Assembly: GCF_900100435.1 (NCBI RefSeq)
Contig: NZ_FNEX01000002.1
Location: 1 to 64,000, forward strand
Direction: 5' to 3'
Length of the DNA: 64,000 nucleotides
Source: Pedobacter sp. ok626
GTDB lineage: Bacteria; Bacteroidota; Bacteroidia; Sphingobacteriales; Sphingobacteriaceae
The notes under the pieces are model-generated. The model was not told where the DNA came from. It saw only the letters and a list, made by a program, of their open reading frames with translations, and did no database searches. Position 1 is the first letter of the stretch. Each line of letters begins with the position of its first letter. The translations under genes were made by a program, and so were the position numbers. This document shows positions 1 through 7,672 of the stretch, piece after piece.

Positions 1-468
1 GTGAGGGATTCTGAACATTTTAATAAACCTAAAACGGAACTCAAAGCAATATCCACCAATTTACAGGAGGAATCTTTTACAATTGCGCAAATTGAGCAGG
101 AACATGAAAAAGTGAAAAGCGGAGCAGATTTCCCTAAGTACATTCAAGCGATCAAAAAATCAGGAGTAGAAGAATTTGTGACCTTTGTATCCGATAGCCA
201 TACCCAGTATTTTGGGCATAATGGCCATCAGCTCAGCTCCAAGGCAAAGTATGAACCGTTAGTCGTCGCTGCTGTAAGTCATAAGAAAAAGTTTACGAAG
301 TATTTGAAAATGCATCAGGCAGGGAAAACGGATTACCTCAGTTTTTGCAGGCATTGTGCAGAAACAGGAATCGATAGATGGATAGTGAATTTATCATTGA
401 TGACTTGCACTTATTATGATCAGAAAGATCAGCTCATCCTGACAGAATCGATCCCTAATTCCGAATAA
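1..468 (+). CDS. DUF1398 family protein (YbcV-like), possibly 5'-partial
   Basis: The reading frame is open from the first base of the window (a GTG), so the true start may lie upstream. The recognisable part begins near residue 26 (FTIAQIEQEHEKVKSGADFP) and matches the usual start of DUF1398 proteins, such as E. coli YbcV, which are about 130 residues long. The family has no assigned biochemical function. No signal peptide or membrane segment is visible. It is convergent with the GH1 gene, only 7 bases away. The family assignment comes from remembered sequence similarity; the function is unknown. Confidence 0.7.
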   Translation: MRDSEHFNKPKTELKAISTNLQEESFTIAQIEQEHEKVKSGADFPKYIQAIKKSGVEEFVTFVSDSHTQYFGHNGHQLSSKAKYEPLVVAAVSHKKKFTKYLKMHQAGKTDYLSFCRHCAETGIDRWIVNLSLMTCTYYDQKDQLILTESIPNSE

Positions 469-475
469 AAAAACA

Positions 476-1813
476 TTAATGCCCCAAAAAGTCTTTAAAC
501 CAAAGTCCGGAGTCTTTAACTGTACGCTGCTGCGTTTTAAAATCAGTATGTACCAATCCAAATCGAGCATTAAAACCTTCCCCCCATTCAAAGTTATCCA
601 TTAGTGTCCAGGCCATATAACCAGTAATAGGAAGCCCTTCTCGCTTTGCCTTTAGCAAAGCCGCTAAATATTGCTCAAAATAAGCAATACGATCTTGGTC
701 ATGAACCTGCTGGTTAATAACCTTATCGTGATAAGCCGCGCCATTTTCAGTGATCATTATAGGAGGAATATTTGGATAGGCAGCAAATTGTTTAATGATG
801 TTATAAAAGCTGTTGGCATTAATTTCCCAACCCATTGCTGTATGTGGTTTTTTGCGGCTTTTAGCCTTTACTTCCCAGGCTTGCACCACAGGAATGAAAG
901 CATTGTATTTTATAGTTAAAGGGAAATAATTCTGTAGACCTATAAAGTCGAAATCAAAAGTAAGCCGTTCCGTATGTCGCCAGGTGGAGTGCTGGATGGA
1001 AAACTTTTCCATCACATCCCAATTCGCCGTAGGATAGCCCATCCCTAACAGCGGTTCGATAAACAAGCGATTCATCAGACAATCTACCCGCTTAGCAGCC
1101 AATATATCCGAAGCACTTTGCGTATAAGGGATTATCTCTGAACAGGAGAAACTAGTTCCTATATGTGCGTTTTTGACTTCTGACCTTAAGATTCGACCGC
1201 CATCTGCCTGCGCTATGGCAGCATGATGAACAGCAGAAAAGAAATTGGTTAGGCCAGTTTTTCCCGGCGCATGAACCCCCAACATATAACCCAAGGACGT
1301 AAAACCAAAAGGCTCATTCAATACAATCCAGTTCTTTACCTTATCCCCATATTCCTTTGCACAAATAGAGACAAAAAGATTAAAGCTGTAGTTAATAGAA
1401 AAAGCGGTCCAGCCACCTTCATCTTCCAATGCCTCGGGTAAATCCCAATGATACAAAGTAACATAAGGGACAATACCTTGTAATAAACATTCATCAATTA
1501 CCTGGTGATAGAACTTAAGCCCTTCCTTATTGACGTCTCCCTTGCCAGTTGGCAGAATACGAGGCCATGAAATGGAAAAACGAAAAACACCGAACCCCAA
1601 CAGCTTAACCAGCGCGATGTCTTCCTTGTAATGGTGATAAAAATCACACGCTACAGTCGGCTGATGCCCCTTTTTAGTTTTTCCAGATCTTTTAGAGAAA
1701 GTATCCCAGATAGACAAACCTTTCCCATACCCCTCCGCAGCACCCTCAATCTGCGCTGCCGCTGTAGCCACTCCCCATAAAAAATCCTTTCCAAAATCAG
1801 ATGCCTTGATCAT
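476..1813 (-). CDS. GH1 family beta-glucosidase
   Basis: Glycoside hydrolase family 1 enzyme that retains configuration while cleaving beta-linked glucosides or galactosides. The 445 residues span a full GH1 barrel. The N-terminal substrate-site motif FLWGVATAAAQIEG is at 11-24, the acid/base glutamate is in LNEP (E167), and the nucleophile glutamate is in ITENG (E356). No signal peptide is seen, so it probably acts in the cytoplasm on imported disaccharides or aryl-glucosides. It is monocistronic, with an ATG start and 162 bases to the divergent hydrolase gene. The exact sugar specificity cannot be read from the sequence. Confidence 0.93.
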   Translation of the reverse strand: MIKASDFGKDFLWGVATAAAQIEGAAEGYGKGLSIWDTFSKRSGKTKKGHQPTVACDFYHHYKEDIALVKLLGFGVFRFSISWPRILPTGKGDVNKEGLKFYHQVIDECLLQGIVPYVTLYHWDLPEALEDEGGWTAFSINYSFNLFVSICAKEYGDKVKNWIVLNEPFGFTSLGYMLGVHAPGKTGLTNFFSAVHHAAIAQADGGRILRSEVKNAHIGTSFSCSEIIPYTQSASDILAAKRVDCLMNRLFIEPLLGMGYPTANWDVMEKFSIQHSTWRHTERLTFDFDFIGLQNYFPLTIKYNAFIPVVQAWEVKAKSRKKPHTAMGWEINANSFYNIIKQFAAYPNIPPIMITENGAAYHDKVINQQVHDQDRIAYFEQYLAALLKAKREGLPITGYMAWTLMDNFEWGEGFNARFGLVHTDFKTQQRTVKDSGLWFKDFLGH

Positions 1814-1975
1814 ATCATTTCTGTATAAAGGGCAATATGCTAATCACTTATTAAGTTAGTGTTAAGTCTATTCCACAGCTCATCATTTTTATATACAACA
1901 TATCGTAATAAAGTTTAATTTACAAATACGAAATCACGATCGCTTCATCTCAATTGAAAATCAAATTATAACCCA

Positions 1976-3379
1976 ATGAAAAGTATATATTCAACAATAG
2001 CTTTAATACTACTAGGTAGCACTTTGTTTGCCCAGGAACCTATTGGAACATGGTATGGCACATTAAATATTCAGGGTACTTCGTTACCTCTGGTTTTCCA
2101 TATTACCAAAACTGGAAGTGAATATGCAACAACAATGGATAGTCCTCAACAAGGTGCAAAGGGTATGCCTACCAGTAAAACTACTTTTACAAATAAGACT
2201 TTAACCGTTGAGGCATCAAGTATTGGAATGAAATACACAGGAACTTATGTACCTGACAGTAATAAAATAAATGGAACATTTCAACAAGGTCCGGTACATA
2301 CTGTATTAGCGCTGAGCAATAAAGCCGAAAATGCACTCGCAGCCCCACAAACAAGACCTCAGGATCCCAAAGATTTTCCTTATAAACAAGAAGAAGTAAC
2401 CTTTACTAACACCACTGGCGGCAATAATCTTGCTGGGACATTAACCTTGCCTGCCAACGGCAAAGCTGATAAAATTGCAGTCTTAATAACCGGATCAGGT
2501 CCGCAAAATCGGAATGAAGAGCTTTTTAATCATCGTCCATTCCTTGTACTTAGCGATTACTTGACCAGACAAGGTATTGCCGTACTAAGGTATGACGACA
2601 GGGGGATTGGCAAATCAACTGGAATTTTTTCAAAAGCAACTACAGCCGACTTTGCAGATGATGCAGAAGCCGCAGTAAAGTACCTACTTTCCAGACCCGA
2701 TCTTAAAAATATGGCCATTGGCCTTATAGGACATAGCGAAGGTGGTATGGTTGCACCAATTGTTGCCAGTCGCAATCCAAATGTAAAATTCGTCGTTTTA
2801 ATGGCAGGTCCGGGTATTCCAATAACACAACTACTCTCCAGGCAGATTGGCGATGCGATGAAGCTTTCAGGCGCTCCTTCCGATGAGGTAGCACAAAAAA
2901 TGGCAAGCAATTTAAAAGTGTTTACAGTGATGAACGATGTTAAGGATCTTCCATTACAACATGCAGCGCCCGAAGTTGAGCTTGCTATACGCAAAGAACT
3001 CGATCTGGAGCCGCTAGAAAAATTGGATAGAACGGCTAAAGAATCCATTGTTCAACGAACCCTCAATCAATACAAAACACCATGGTTTAGGTATTTCATA
3101 AGTTTTGACCCTGCAATTTATCTGACTAAAGTAAAATGCCCTGTTTTAGCGCTTAACGGTACCCTCGACTTCCAGGTAGAAAGTACTGCAAATTTAGCTG
3201 GTATTAAAACCGGACTACAAAAAGCTGGCAACAAACGTTTTGAAATTGTTCCAATGGAGGGATTAAACCATTTATTCCAAAAAGCAAATACAGGGGCAGA
3301 ATCGGAATATGGAAATATTGAAGAGACGCTTAACCCTGCGGCCCTTCAAAAAATTTCAAGCTGGATAAATGGTATATAA
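1976..3379 (+). CDS. Exported alpha/beta hydrolase (S33-like)
   Basis: Predicted exported serine hydrolase of 467 residues. Residues 1-19 form a signal peptide ending LFA-Q. Residues 20-125 look like a small beta-rich domain common at the N-terminus of Bacteroidota hydrolases. The alpha/beta hydrolase domain starts near 135 and carries the oxyanion-loop motif GSGPQNR (173-179), a DDRGIGKS turn, and the nucleophile elbow GHSEGG with Ser254. The C-terminal NHLF holds the likely catalytic His. It could be an esterase or aminopeptidase; the substrate is unknown. It faces the MutS-like gene convergently, with 15 bases between stops. Confidence 0.85.
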   Translation: MKSIYSTIALILLGSTLFAQEPIGTWYGTLNIQGTSLPLVFHITKTGSEYATTMDSPQQGAKGMPTSKTTFTNKTLTVEASSIGMKYTGTYVPDSNKINGTFQQGPVHTVLALSNKAENALAAPQTRPQDPKDFPYKQEEVTFTNTTGGNNLAGTLTLPANGKADKIAVLITGSGPQNRNEELFNHRPFLVLSDYLTRQGIAVLRYDDRGIGKSTGIFSKATTADFADDAEAAVKYLLSRPDLKNMAIGLIGHSEGGMVAPIVASRNPNVKFVVLMAGPGIPITQLLSRQIGDAMKLSGAPSDEVAQKMASNLKVFTVMNDVKDLPLQHAAPEVELAIRKELDLEPLEKLDRTAKESIVQRTLNQYKTPWFRYFISFDPAIYLTKVKCPVLALNGTLDFQVESTANLAGIKTGLQKAGNKRFEIVPMEGLNHLFQKANTGAESEYGNIEETLNPAALQKISSWINGI

Positions 3380-3394
3380 TAAACGGGCGACAGC

Positions 3395-5209
3395 TTAATT
3401 CAAGCTTAAACCGATCTGTTTTAGTAAAATTGCCGCATTAAAAGTTGTACAAGGGCCATGCTTTATTTTATAATCGAAATTCATTTCCCCTTCAGTGATC
3501 TGTATATCGAAATGGTAGTTTCTAACTTGAGTTTTATGATCAGCCTCCATTTCAGACAATTGTAAATCATGTGTAGCAAATAAGGCGGGAGTTTTTTGCT
3601 CAATCAACTTCTCTATAAAAACTTTTGACCCCAGATATTTATCCTTACTATTTGTTCCTCTAAGCATCTCATCAATTAGTACAAAAGAATTTGGATGGAG
3701 TTGTATGGCATCTAAAATCATCTTAAGCCTGTTTAATTCGGCTTTAAACGTTGAGGTTTGATCATTTAATGAATCTTTGATTCGCATGTACGAGAGAATC
3801 TTAAAAATGGACAGCGACATTTGTTCAGCACATACAGGAGCACCAGCAAAAGCCAATGTCATATTAACCCCTACAGTTCTCAGAAAAGTACTTTTACCAG
3901 CCATATTAGACCCGGTCACAATGTCGACAGTAGGTTCGGACTCAAGTTCAAAGCTATTGTATACCCTTACCTGCTCTGGGATCAGCGGGTGCCCCAGGGC
4001 AGTAGCTTTTAAATGAAAAGCAGCTGCGATTTCAGGGAAATTCCATTCCGGTTGATTATGGGCTAGCGTAGCAAAAGAGATCAGCTCTTCAAACTTGCCA
4101 ATCCGGTTCATCCCTTCTATCGTTTCCTGCGCCGATTGATCATGCCAATTGCATAAAGAAATCGAACATCTTAAATCCCAAAGGGCAAAGATATTTAGCG
4201 CTATGCCTACAACTATATTAAGTCTGGCATCAAATGCCTGGATAATCGAAGAAAGTTTAAGAATCTGTTTACTAATAGGCACAGCAGTCTTTCCACCGAC
4301 AAAGAACCGTTGAATGTAAGTGCTTTTCCAGGTCACATCTTCGGTCCACTTCACAGTATCCGCAAACGCGTTTAACAAACTGGATTCTTTGCTAAAGCCA
4401 TTATGTATCAAATTAATGTGACGCATGTTAAAAATGATTAAGCTCGCATTGAACAATGCAACAGCTCCAAAGAGTTGCCATACCCATCCGCCAAACACAT
4501 TACCCAATATAAATATGCCAATCGTAATAAAAGGAGCAAGCTGAACATACAGACGTAATGTTTTTTTACGGGTAAATTTTAACTGCTCAGGCAGCTGGTC
4601 CTGAAGCTTATTGATGATCAACTGCAGTTGTCCCGGTTTATGATTCTGAAGCTCTGCCCGAAAATGGAAAGTCTGGTCAATATGGCCTTTTAATTCGATA
4701 ATCGCTTCCTGTCTTTGTTCGATGGTTGACTGATCATTGGGCCTGTTTAGGTTCGCAGCCAAAATATCCATCCCCTGCTGTATATTACAGCGATTAATAA
4801 ATGAATACAAAGACCCCTGACCAAAAATATCTAAGTCAGAAGTATAAGGATGGTACTCATCTGCATAATCTTCCCCATTGTTGTAACCATTTTTTCCACC
4901 AGTTAGGTGATTAATCTCATTTTGATAAACCCATAACAACTTACCAGCATAAGTCAATTGTTTTTGTACAGCAACTTGTTTTTTTACAAGAAATAGAAAT
5001 ACAATCAACGGAATAGCTAACAACACTGCAAACGGCCATATAAAACCAAAATTAATGATCAGCGCAATGATTAGAATTTCCGTGATAAATAGGCCCAACC
5101 TGGAAAGAGAGATCTTATTTAACTTACGTTTGAGGTAATCAACCTCTGTTTGCTGTTTGTCTGCATTATTTTGATAGTCGGCTAAGATGCTATGTTTTGT
5201 TTTTACCAT
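3395..5209 (-). CDS. Membrane-anchored MutS-family ATPase
   Basis: The C-terminal third is a MutS-type ABC ATPase: Walker A GSNMAGKST at 433-441, Walker B LIDE at 511-514, and a following ATHD switch histidine. The N-terminal half differs from true MutS. It has two hydrophobic hairpins, near residues 38-75 and 223-260, that look like membrane segments, and no mismatch-recognition domain with the F-x-E motif. Length is 604 residues, against about 850 for MutS. Such proteins are often labelled 'MutS-related' or 'DNA mismatch repair protein' in Bacteroidota, but a repair role is not supported here. ATG start; divergent from rlmH. Confidence 0.85.
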   Translation of the reverse strand: MVKTKHSILADYQNNADKQQTEVDYLKRKLNKISLSRLGLFITEILIIALIINFGFIWPFAVLLAIPLIVFLFLVKKQVAVQKQLTYAGKLLWVYQNEINHLTGGKNGYNNGEDYADEYHPYTSDLDIFGQGSLYSFINRCNIQQGMDILAANLNRPNDQSTIEQRQEAIIELKGHIDQTFHFRAELQNHKPGQLQLIINKLQDQLPEQLKFTRKKTLRLYVQLAPFITIGIFILGNVFGGWVWQLFGAVALFNASLIIFNMRHINLIHNGFSKESSLLNAFADTVKWTEDVTWKSTYIQRFFVGGKTAVPISKQILKLSSIIQAFDARLNIVVGIALNIFALWDLRCSISLCNWHDQSAQETIEGMNRIGKFEELISFATLAHNQPEWNFPEIAAAFHLKATALGHPLIPEQVRVYNSFELESEPTVDIVTGSNMAGKSTFLRTVGVNMTLAFAGAPVCAEQMSLSIFKILSYMRIKDSLNDQTSTFKAELNRLKMILDAIQLHPNSFVLIDEMLRGTNSKDKYLGSKVFIEKLIEQKTPALFATHDLQLSEMEADHKTQVRNYHFDIQITEGEMNFDYKIKHGPCTTFNAAILLKQIGLSLN

Positions 5210-5246
5210 TATATTTGAGGTTCCTTAATAATTTATGTGCTAGCCT

Positions 5247-5260
5247 TTGACTTGAGTCAA
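5247..5260. promoter_or_regulatory. Inverted repeat in the MutS-like/rlmH intergenic region
   Basis: TTGACT and AGTCAA flank a 2-base centre, 42 bases upstream of the rlmH start and between two divergent genes. The size fits a dimeric regulator site, but no regulator is known, so this is only a candidate. Confidence 0.25.
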
Positions 5261-5302
5261 GATTAGATGTTACGAATTGTTTAGATGATAAAGATAAAAT
5301 AA

Positions 5303-5776
5303 ATGAAGATCACTTTACTGGTTGTAGGTAAAACAGAAGATAAGTACCTGATTGAAGGCATTGAGAAATACCTGAACAGATTGAAACATTACATTAGTTT
5401 TAACCTGTTGGTTATACCCGAAATAAAAAACACCAAAAATCTAAGCGAGGCACAGCAAAAATCAAAAGAAGCAGAGCTGATTCATAAACAAATTAGTAAC
5501 CTTGACACTGTGATTTTAATGGACGAAAAAGGAAAGAAGTATACCTCGGTGGCTTTTTCAAATTATTTAAACAAACAGATGATTGGCAGTGTTCAGCATT
5601 TGGTATTTATTATCGGTGGGCCTTATGGCTTTGACGAAAGCATCTATAAACGCGCCAATGGCAGCATGTCGCTTTCAGATATGACCTTCTCCCATCAGAT
5701 GGTGAGATTGTTCTTTGTAGAGCAGCTTTACAGGGCATTTAGCATATTAAAAGGTGAACCCTATCACCACGAATAA
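5303..5776 (+). CDS. rlmH: 23S rRNA (pseudouridine-1915-N3)-methyltransferase RlmH
   Basis: SPOUT-class methyltransferase that methylates N3 of pseudouridine 1915 in helix 69 of 23S rRNA, using S-adenosylmethionine. At 157 residues it has normal family length. The trefoil-knot signature is clear: VFIIGGPYGFD near 108-118, then LSDMTFSHQMVRLFFVEQLY, ending in the conserved C-terminal GEPYHHE that reaches the catalytic site. Start ATG. It is followed after 60 bases by a 42-codon gene and then a terminator, suggesting a two-gene transcript. Confidence 0.97.
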   Translation: MKITLLVVGKTEDKYLIEGIEKYLNRLKHYISFNLLVIPEIKNTKNLSEAQQKSKEAELIHKQISNLDTVILMDEKGKKYTSVAFSNYLNKQMIGSVQHLVFIIGGPYGFDESIYKRANGSMSLSDMTFSHQMVRLFFVEQLYRAFSILKGEPYHHE

Positions 5777-5824
5777 TTTAAAATTACTTTGTGGAAACTG
5801 AAGCCGCAGCACATCATTAAATAA

Positions 5825-5831
5825 AAGGAGG
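5825..5831 (+). promoter_or_regulatory. Strong Shine-Dalgarno sequence
   Basis: AAGGAGG sits 5 bases before the ATG at 5837. Most genes in this window lack such a site, as is typical for Bacteroidota, so its presence supports translation of the short frame that follows. Confidence 0.6.
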
Positions 5832-5836
5832 TTATT

Positions 5837-5965
5837 ATGCGTTTACCGTCGGATTATAAAAGGGAGTATAAATTTAAAAGCGATAAAAAAAGAGATAGGA
5901 TGAATTATATCATTGCGATCATCATATCGGCCATCGCATTTTTGCTGATTTGGTATTTATTTTAA
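5837..5965 (+). CDS. 42-residue single-pass membrane protein
   Basis: This short open frame lies between rlmH and a terminator. It starts with ATG after an AAGGAGG ribosome-binding site. The product begins MRLPSDYKREYKFKSDKKRD, a basic hydrophilic segment, followed by one membrane helix (NYIIAIIISAIAFLLIWYLF, residues 23-42), and ends there. The positive-inside rule suggests a cytoplasmic N-terminus. I do not recognise the family. It is probably co-transcribed with rlmH. The strong ribosome-binding site, the membrane-like composition and the terminator 22 bases downstream support it being real. Confidence 0.6.
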   Translation: MRLPSDYKREYKFKSDKKRDRMNYIIAIIISAIAFLLIWYLF

Positions 5966-5987
5966 ATCACAGATTGGCTGCAAAAAC

Positions 5988-6014
5988 AAAAGGATACCTT
6001 TTGGGTACCCTTTT
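5988..6014. terminator. Bidirectional terminator hairpin
   Basis: Arms 5988-5998 and 6004-6014 pair over 11 bases with one mismatch, around a 5-base loop. A/T runs flank both sides. It separates the rlmH transcript from the convergent DUF5606 gene. Confidence 0.75.
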
Positions 6015-6042
6015 GTAAATGATCAATATCAATTAAGGCTAA

Positions 6043-6576
6043 CTAAACACCTTTTTTACTTGTCATGGCAGCTTTTTTAGCTGGCTGAGCGGTTTTGCTT
6101 GGTGCTTTTGCATTTGATGGCTTAACGGCAGCTTTAGGTTTTTTATCTACCTCTGCTTTTAATGCTTCGTGTTCCTCGCTTAATGCAGGAGCTTCTTCAG
6201 TAAATAAAGGCAGGTCTTTAAGAATATGGAACCAGCTTACAATTTTCTTCATATCTGAAGTGTAAACTTTCTCTTCATCGTGACCTGGTGCTACTTCCTT
6301 AAAAAATGTTTTTAGCACTGCTGGTTCTGCCTTTGCATCAGGAACATTTCCTTTAGCTGCAACCATATTTGCTAAAACATCAATTAATTTTAAATCATCA
6401 TCCTCACCGTATACTGTAATATCTTCCAATGACGCCAATTTAGTTGAAGTCATATTGGCTATAATTTTAACTTTCTGTGCGTCCAGACTTTCAAGAACAT
6501 ATCCTGCTTTATTCTGACCAACAAGTTTAAACAACCCTGGTCTTCCAGATACTGCTACAATTCCTCTTAAATTCAT
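6043..6576 (-). CDS. DUF5606 domain-containing protein
   Basis: A 177-residue protein whose N-terminal ~135 residues match DUF5606, a family almost confined to Bacteroidota (MNLRGIVAVSGRPGLFKLVG at the start). Function is unknown; the opening resembles small beta-barrel RNA- or protein-binding folds, but that is only an impression. Residues ~140-177 form a low-complexity Ala/Lys/Pro tail, probably disordered. It lies 26 bases downstream of the cyclophilin gene on the same strand and is probably co-transcribed with it. Cytoplasmic: no signal peptide. Confidence 0.85.
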   Translation of the reverse strand: MNLRGIVAVSGRPGLFKLVGQNKAGYVLESLDAQKVKIIANMTSTKLASLEDITVYGEDDDLKLIDVLANMVAAKGNVPDAKAEPAVLKTFFKEVAPGHDEEKVYTSDMKKIVSWFHILKDLPLFTEEAPALSEEHEALKAEVDKKPKAAVKPSNAKAPSKTAQPAKKAAMTSKKGV

Positions 6577-6602
6577 ATCGTTTGTTTTTGAGAAGCCTAG
6601 AA

Positions 6603-7064
6603 TTAATCTTCTATTACTTCAATGCTTAAAATCTTATCGCCTTGTTTAATTTCGTCAACAATATCAACATTCTCGATCACTTTACCAAAGCAAGTATGGT
6701 TTCTGTCAAGGTGTGCTGTATTGTCTCTGCTATGGCATATAAAGAACTGTGAACCACCAGTATTTCTTCCGGCGTGAGCCATAGATAATACGCCACGCTC
6801 ATGGTGTTGGTTTTCACCTGTTAATTCGCAATCAATTTTATAACCTGGGCCACCTGTACCTGCTAAGTGTGCTGTAGCAGCATCTTTAGAGTTAGGGCAT
6901 CCTCCCTGAACAACGAAATTAGGGATTACCCTGTGGAATGTTACCCCGTTATAAAAACCTTCGTTAGCTAATTTTTTAAAGTTGGCAACTGTATTTGGTG
7001 CATCTTGATCGTAAAATTGAACGGTCATGTCACCTTTATCTGTTTTAATTATTGCTTTGCTCAT
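6603..7064 (-). CDS. Cyclophilin-type peptidylprolyl isomerase
   Basis: Catalyses cis-trans isomerisation of X-Pro bonds to aid folding. The 153-residue protein is a single cyclophilin domain with the expected active-site residues: [13 protein letters not shown] (Arg and Phe/Gln of the active site), then [19 protein letters not shown] and [13 protein letters not shown]. No signal peptide, so it is a cytoplasmic PpiB-type enzyme. A TTG-N20-TAAGTTTG promoter lies just upstream, giving a leader of only about 13 bases. DUF5606 follows in the same direction. Confidence 0.95.
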   Translation of the reverse strand: MSKAIIKTDKGDMTVQFYDQDAPNTVANFKKLANEGFYNGVTFHRVIPNFVVQGGCPNSKDAATAHLAGTGGPGYKIDCELTGENQHHERGVLSMAHAGRNTGGSQFFICHSRDNTAHLDRNHTCFGKVIENVDIVDEIKQGDKILSIEVIED

Positions 7065-7083
7065 GATAAAATTTTATAAACGG

Positions 7084-7114
7084 CAAACTTAGAGAAATTT
7101 GCGCTGATATGCAA
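7084..7114 (-). promoter_or_regulatory. Bacteroidota-type promoter of the cyclophilin gene
   Basis: On the minus strand, the -33 TTG (7112-7114) and the perfect -7 TAAGTTTG (7084-7091) are separated by 20 bases. This matches the known TTG/TAnnTTTG consensus of primary-sigma promoters in this phylum. Confidence 0.75.
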
Positions 7115-7154
7115 AAGAGACAGTGTTAATCAAAAGGAAGGCGGACCATTCACA

Positions 7155-7185
7155 AAAAACTAAACCTCTGACAATATGCCAGAGG
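7155..7185 (-). terminator. Terminator of the sus operon
   Basis: On the minus strand, CCTCTG (7180-7185 side) pairs with CAGAGG (7165-7170 side) around a 9-base loop and is followed by a T-rich stretch. It ends the fecR/sus transcript before the cyclophilin promoter. Confidence 0.6.
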
Positions 7186-7217
7186 CCCAGAATCAACATT
7201 AACCATCAATATATAGA

Positions 7218-7655
7218 CTATTGAGAGATTACTTTAATTGTGTACGCATTTACATTTTTACCTGTTTGAGAGGTAATAGTGTACACTTTTGGGGAAGACA
7301 GATTGGTATAACCACCCATTACCGGCCCCACCTTCGCAAATTTAGACTGGCTAGACAGGATACAACGGATATAAAGATTCGTTAGATCTGTACCTGCTTT
7401 TACAGTTACATTAATAATTAATGGGGTACCGGCAACATCCAGCCTTTCCAGACCGGTTACCAGATCGACAACTGTTTTAGGAACAACCGGCTTTACTGCA
7501 GTCACATCTTTACCGCTAGCATCTAACAAGGTGATATCCTGTATAAAGGCCTGATCAGTCTGACCACTAATTTCAGGACTGGGCGTTTTTGAACAGCTGC
7601 TACAGATTGTGATGAAAAGAAATAAGAGGAATATATTTTTAAAGTTCGTTTTCAT
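7218..7655 (-). CDS. Small lipoprotein of the SusCD locus
   Basis: A 145-residue exported protein. A hydrophobic signal sequence ends at Cys21 (ICSSC), consistent with lipidation, though the lipobox is not ideal. The mature part is beta-rich and has no catalytic motif that I recognise. It resembles the short surface lipoproteins with an Ig-like or DUF5018-like fold that accompany SusCD pairs. It lies 17 bases downstream of susD and is the last gene before a terminator. A surface glycan- or ligand-binding role is inferred from position only. Confidence 0.6.
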   Translation of the reverse strand: MKTNFKNIFLLFLFITICSSCSKTPSPEISGQTDQAFIQDITLLDASGKDVTAVKPVVPKTVVDLVTGLERLDVAGTPLIINVTVKAGTDLTNLYIRCILSSQSKFAKVGPVMGGYTNLSSPKVYTITSQTGKNVNAYTIKVISQ

Positions 7656-7672
7656 GATTTAATTTAATAAGG

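Noticed and set aside
2557..3048. 163-residue minus-strand frame inside the alpha/beta hydrolase gene
   Set aside because: Antisense to a well-supported gene, Ser-rich, and with no recognisable domain.
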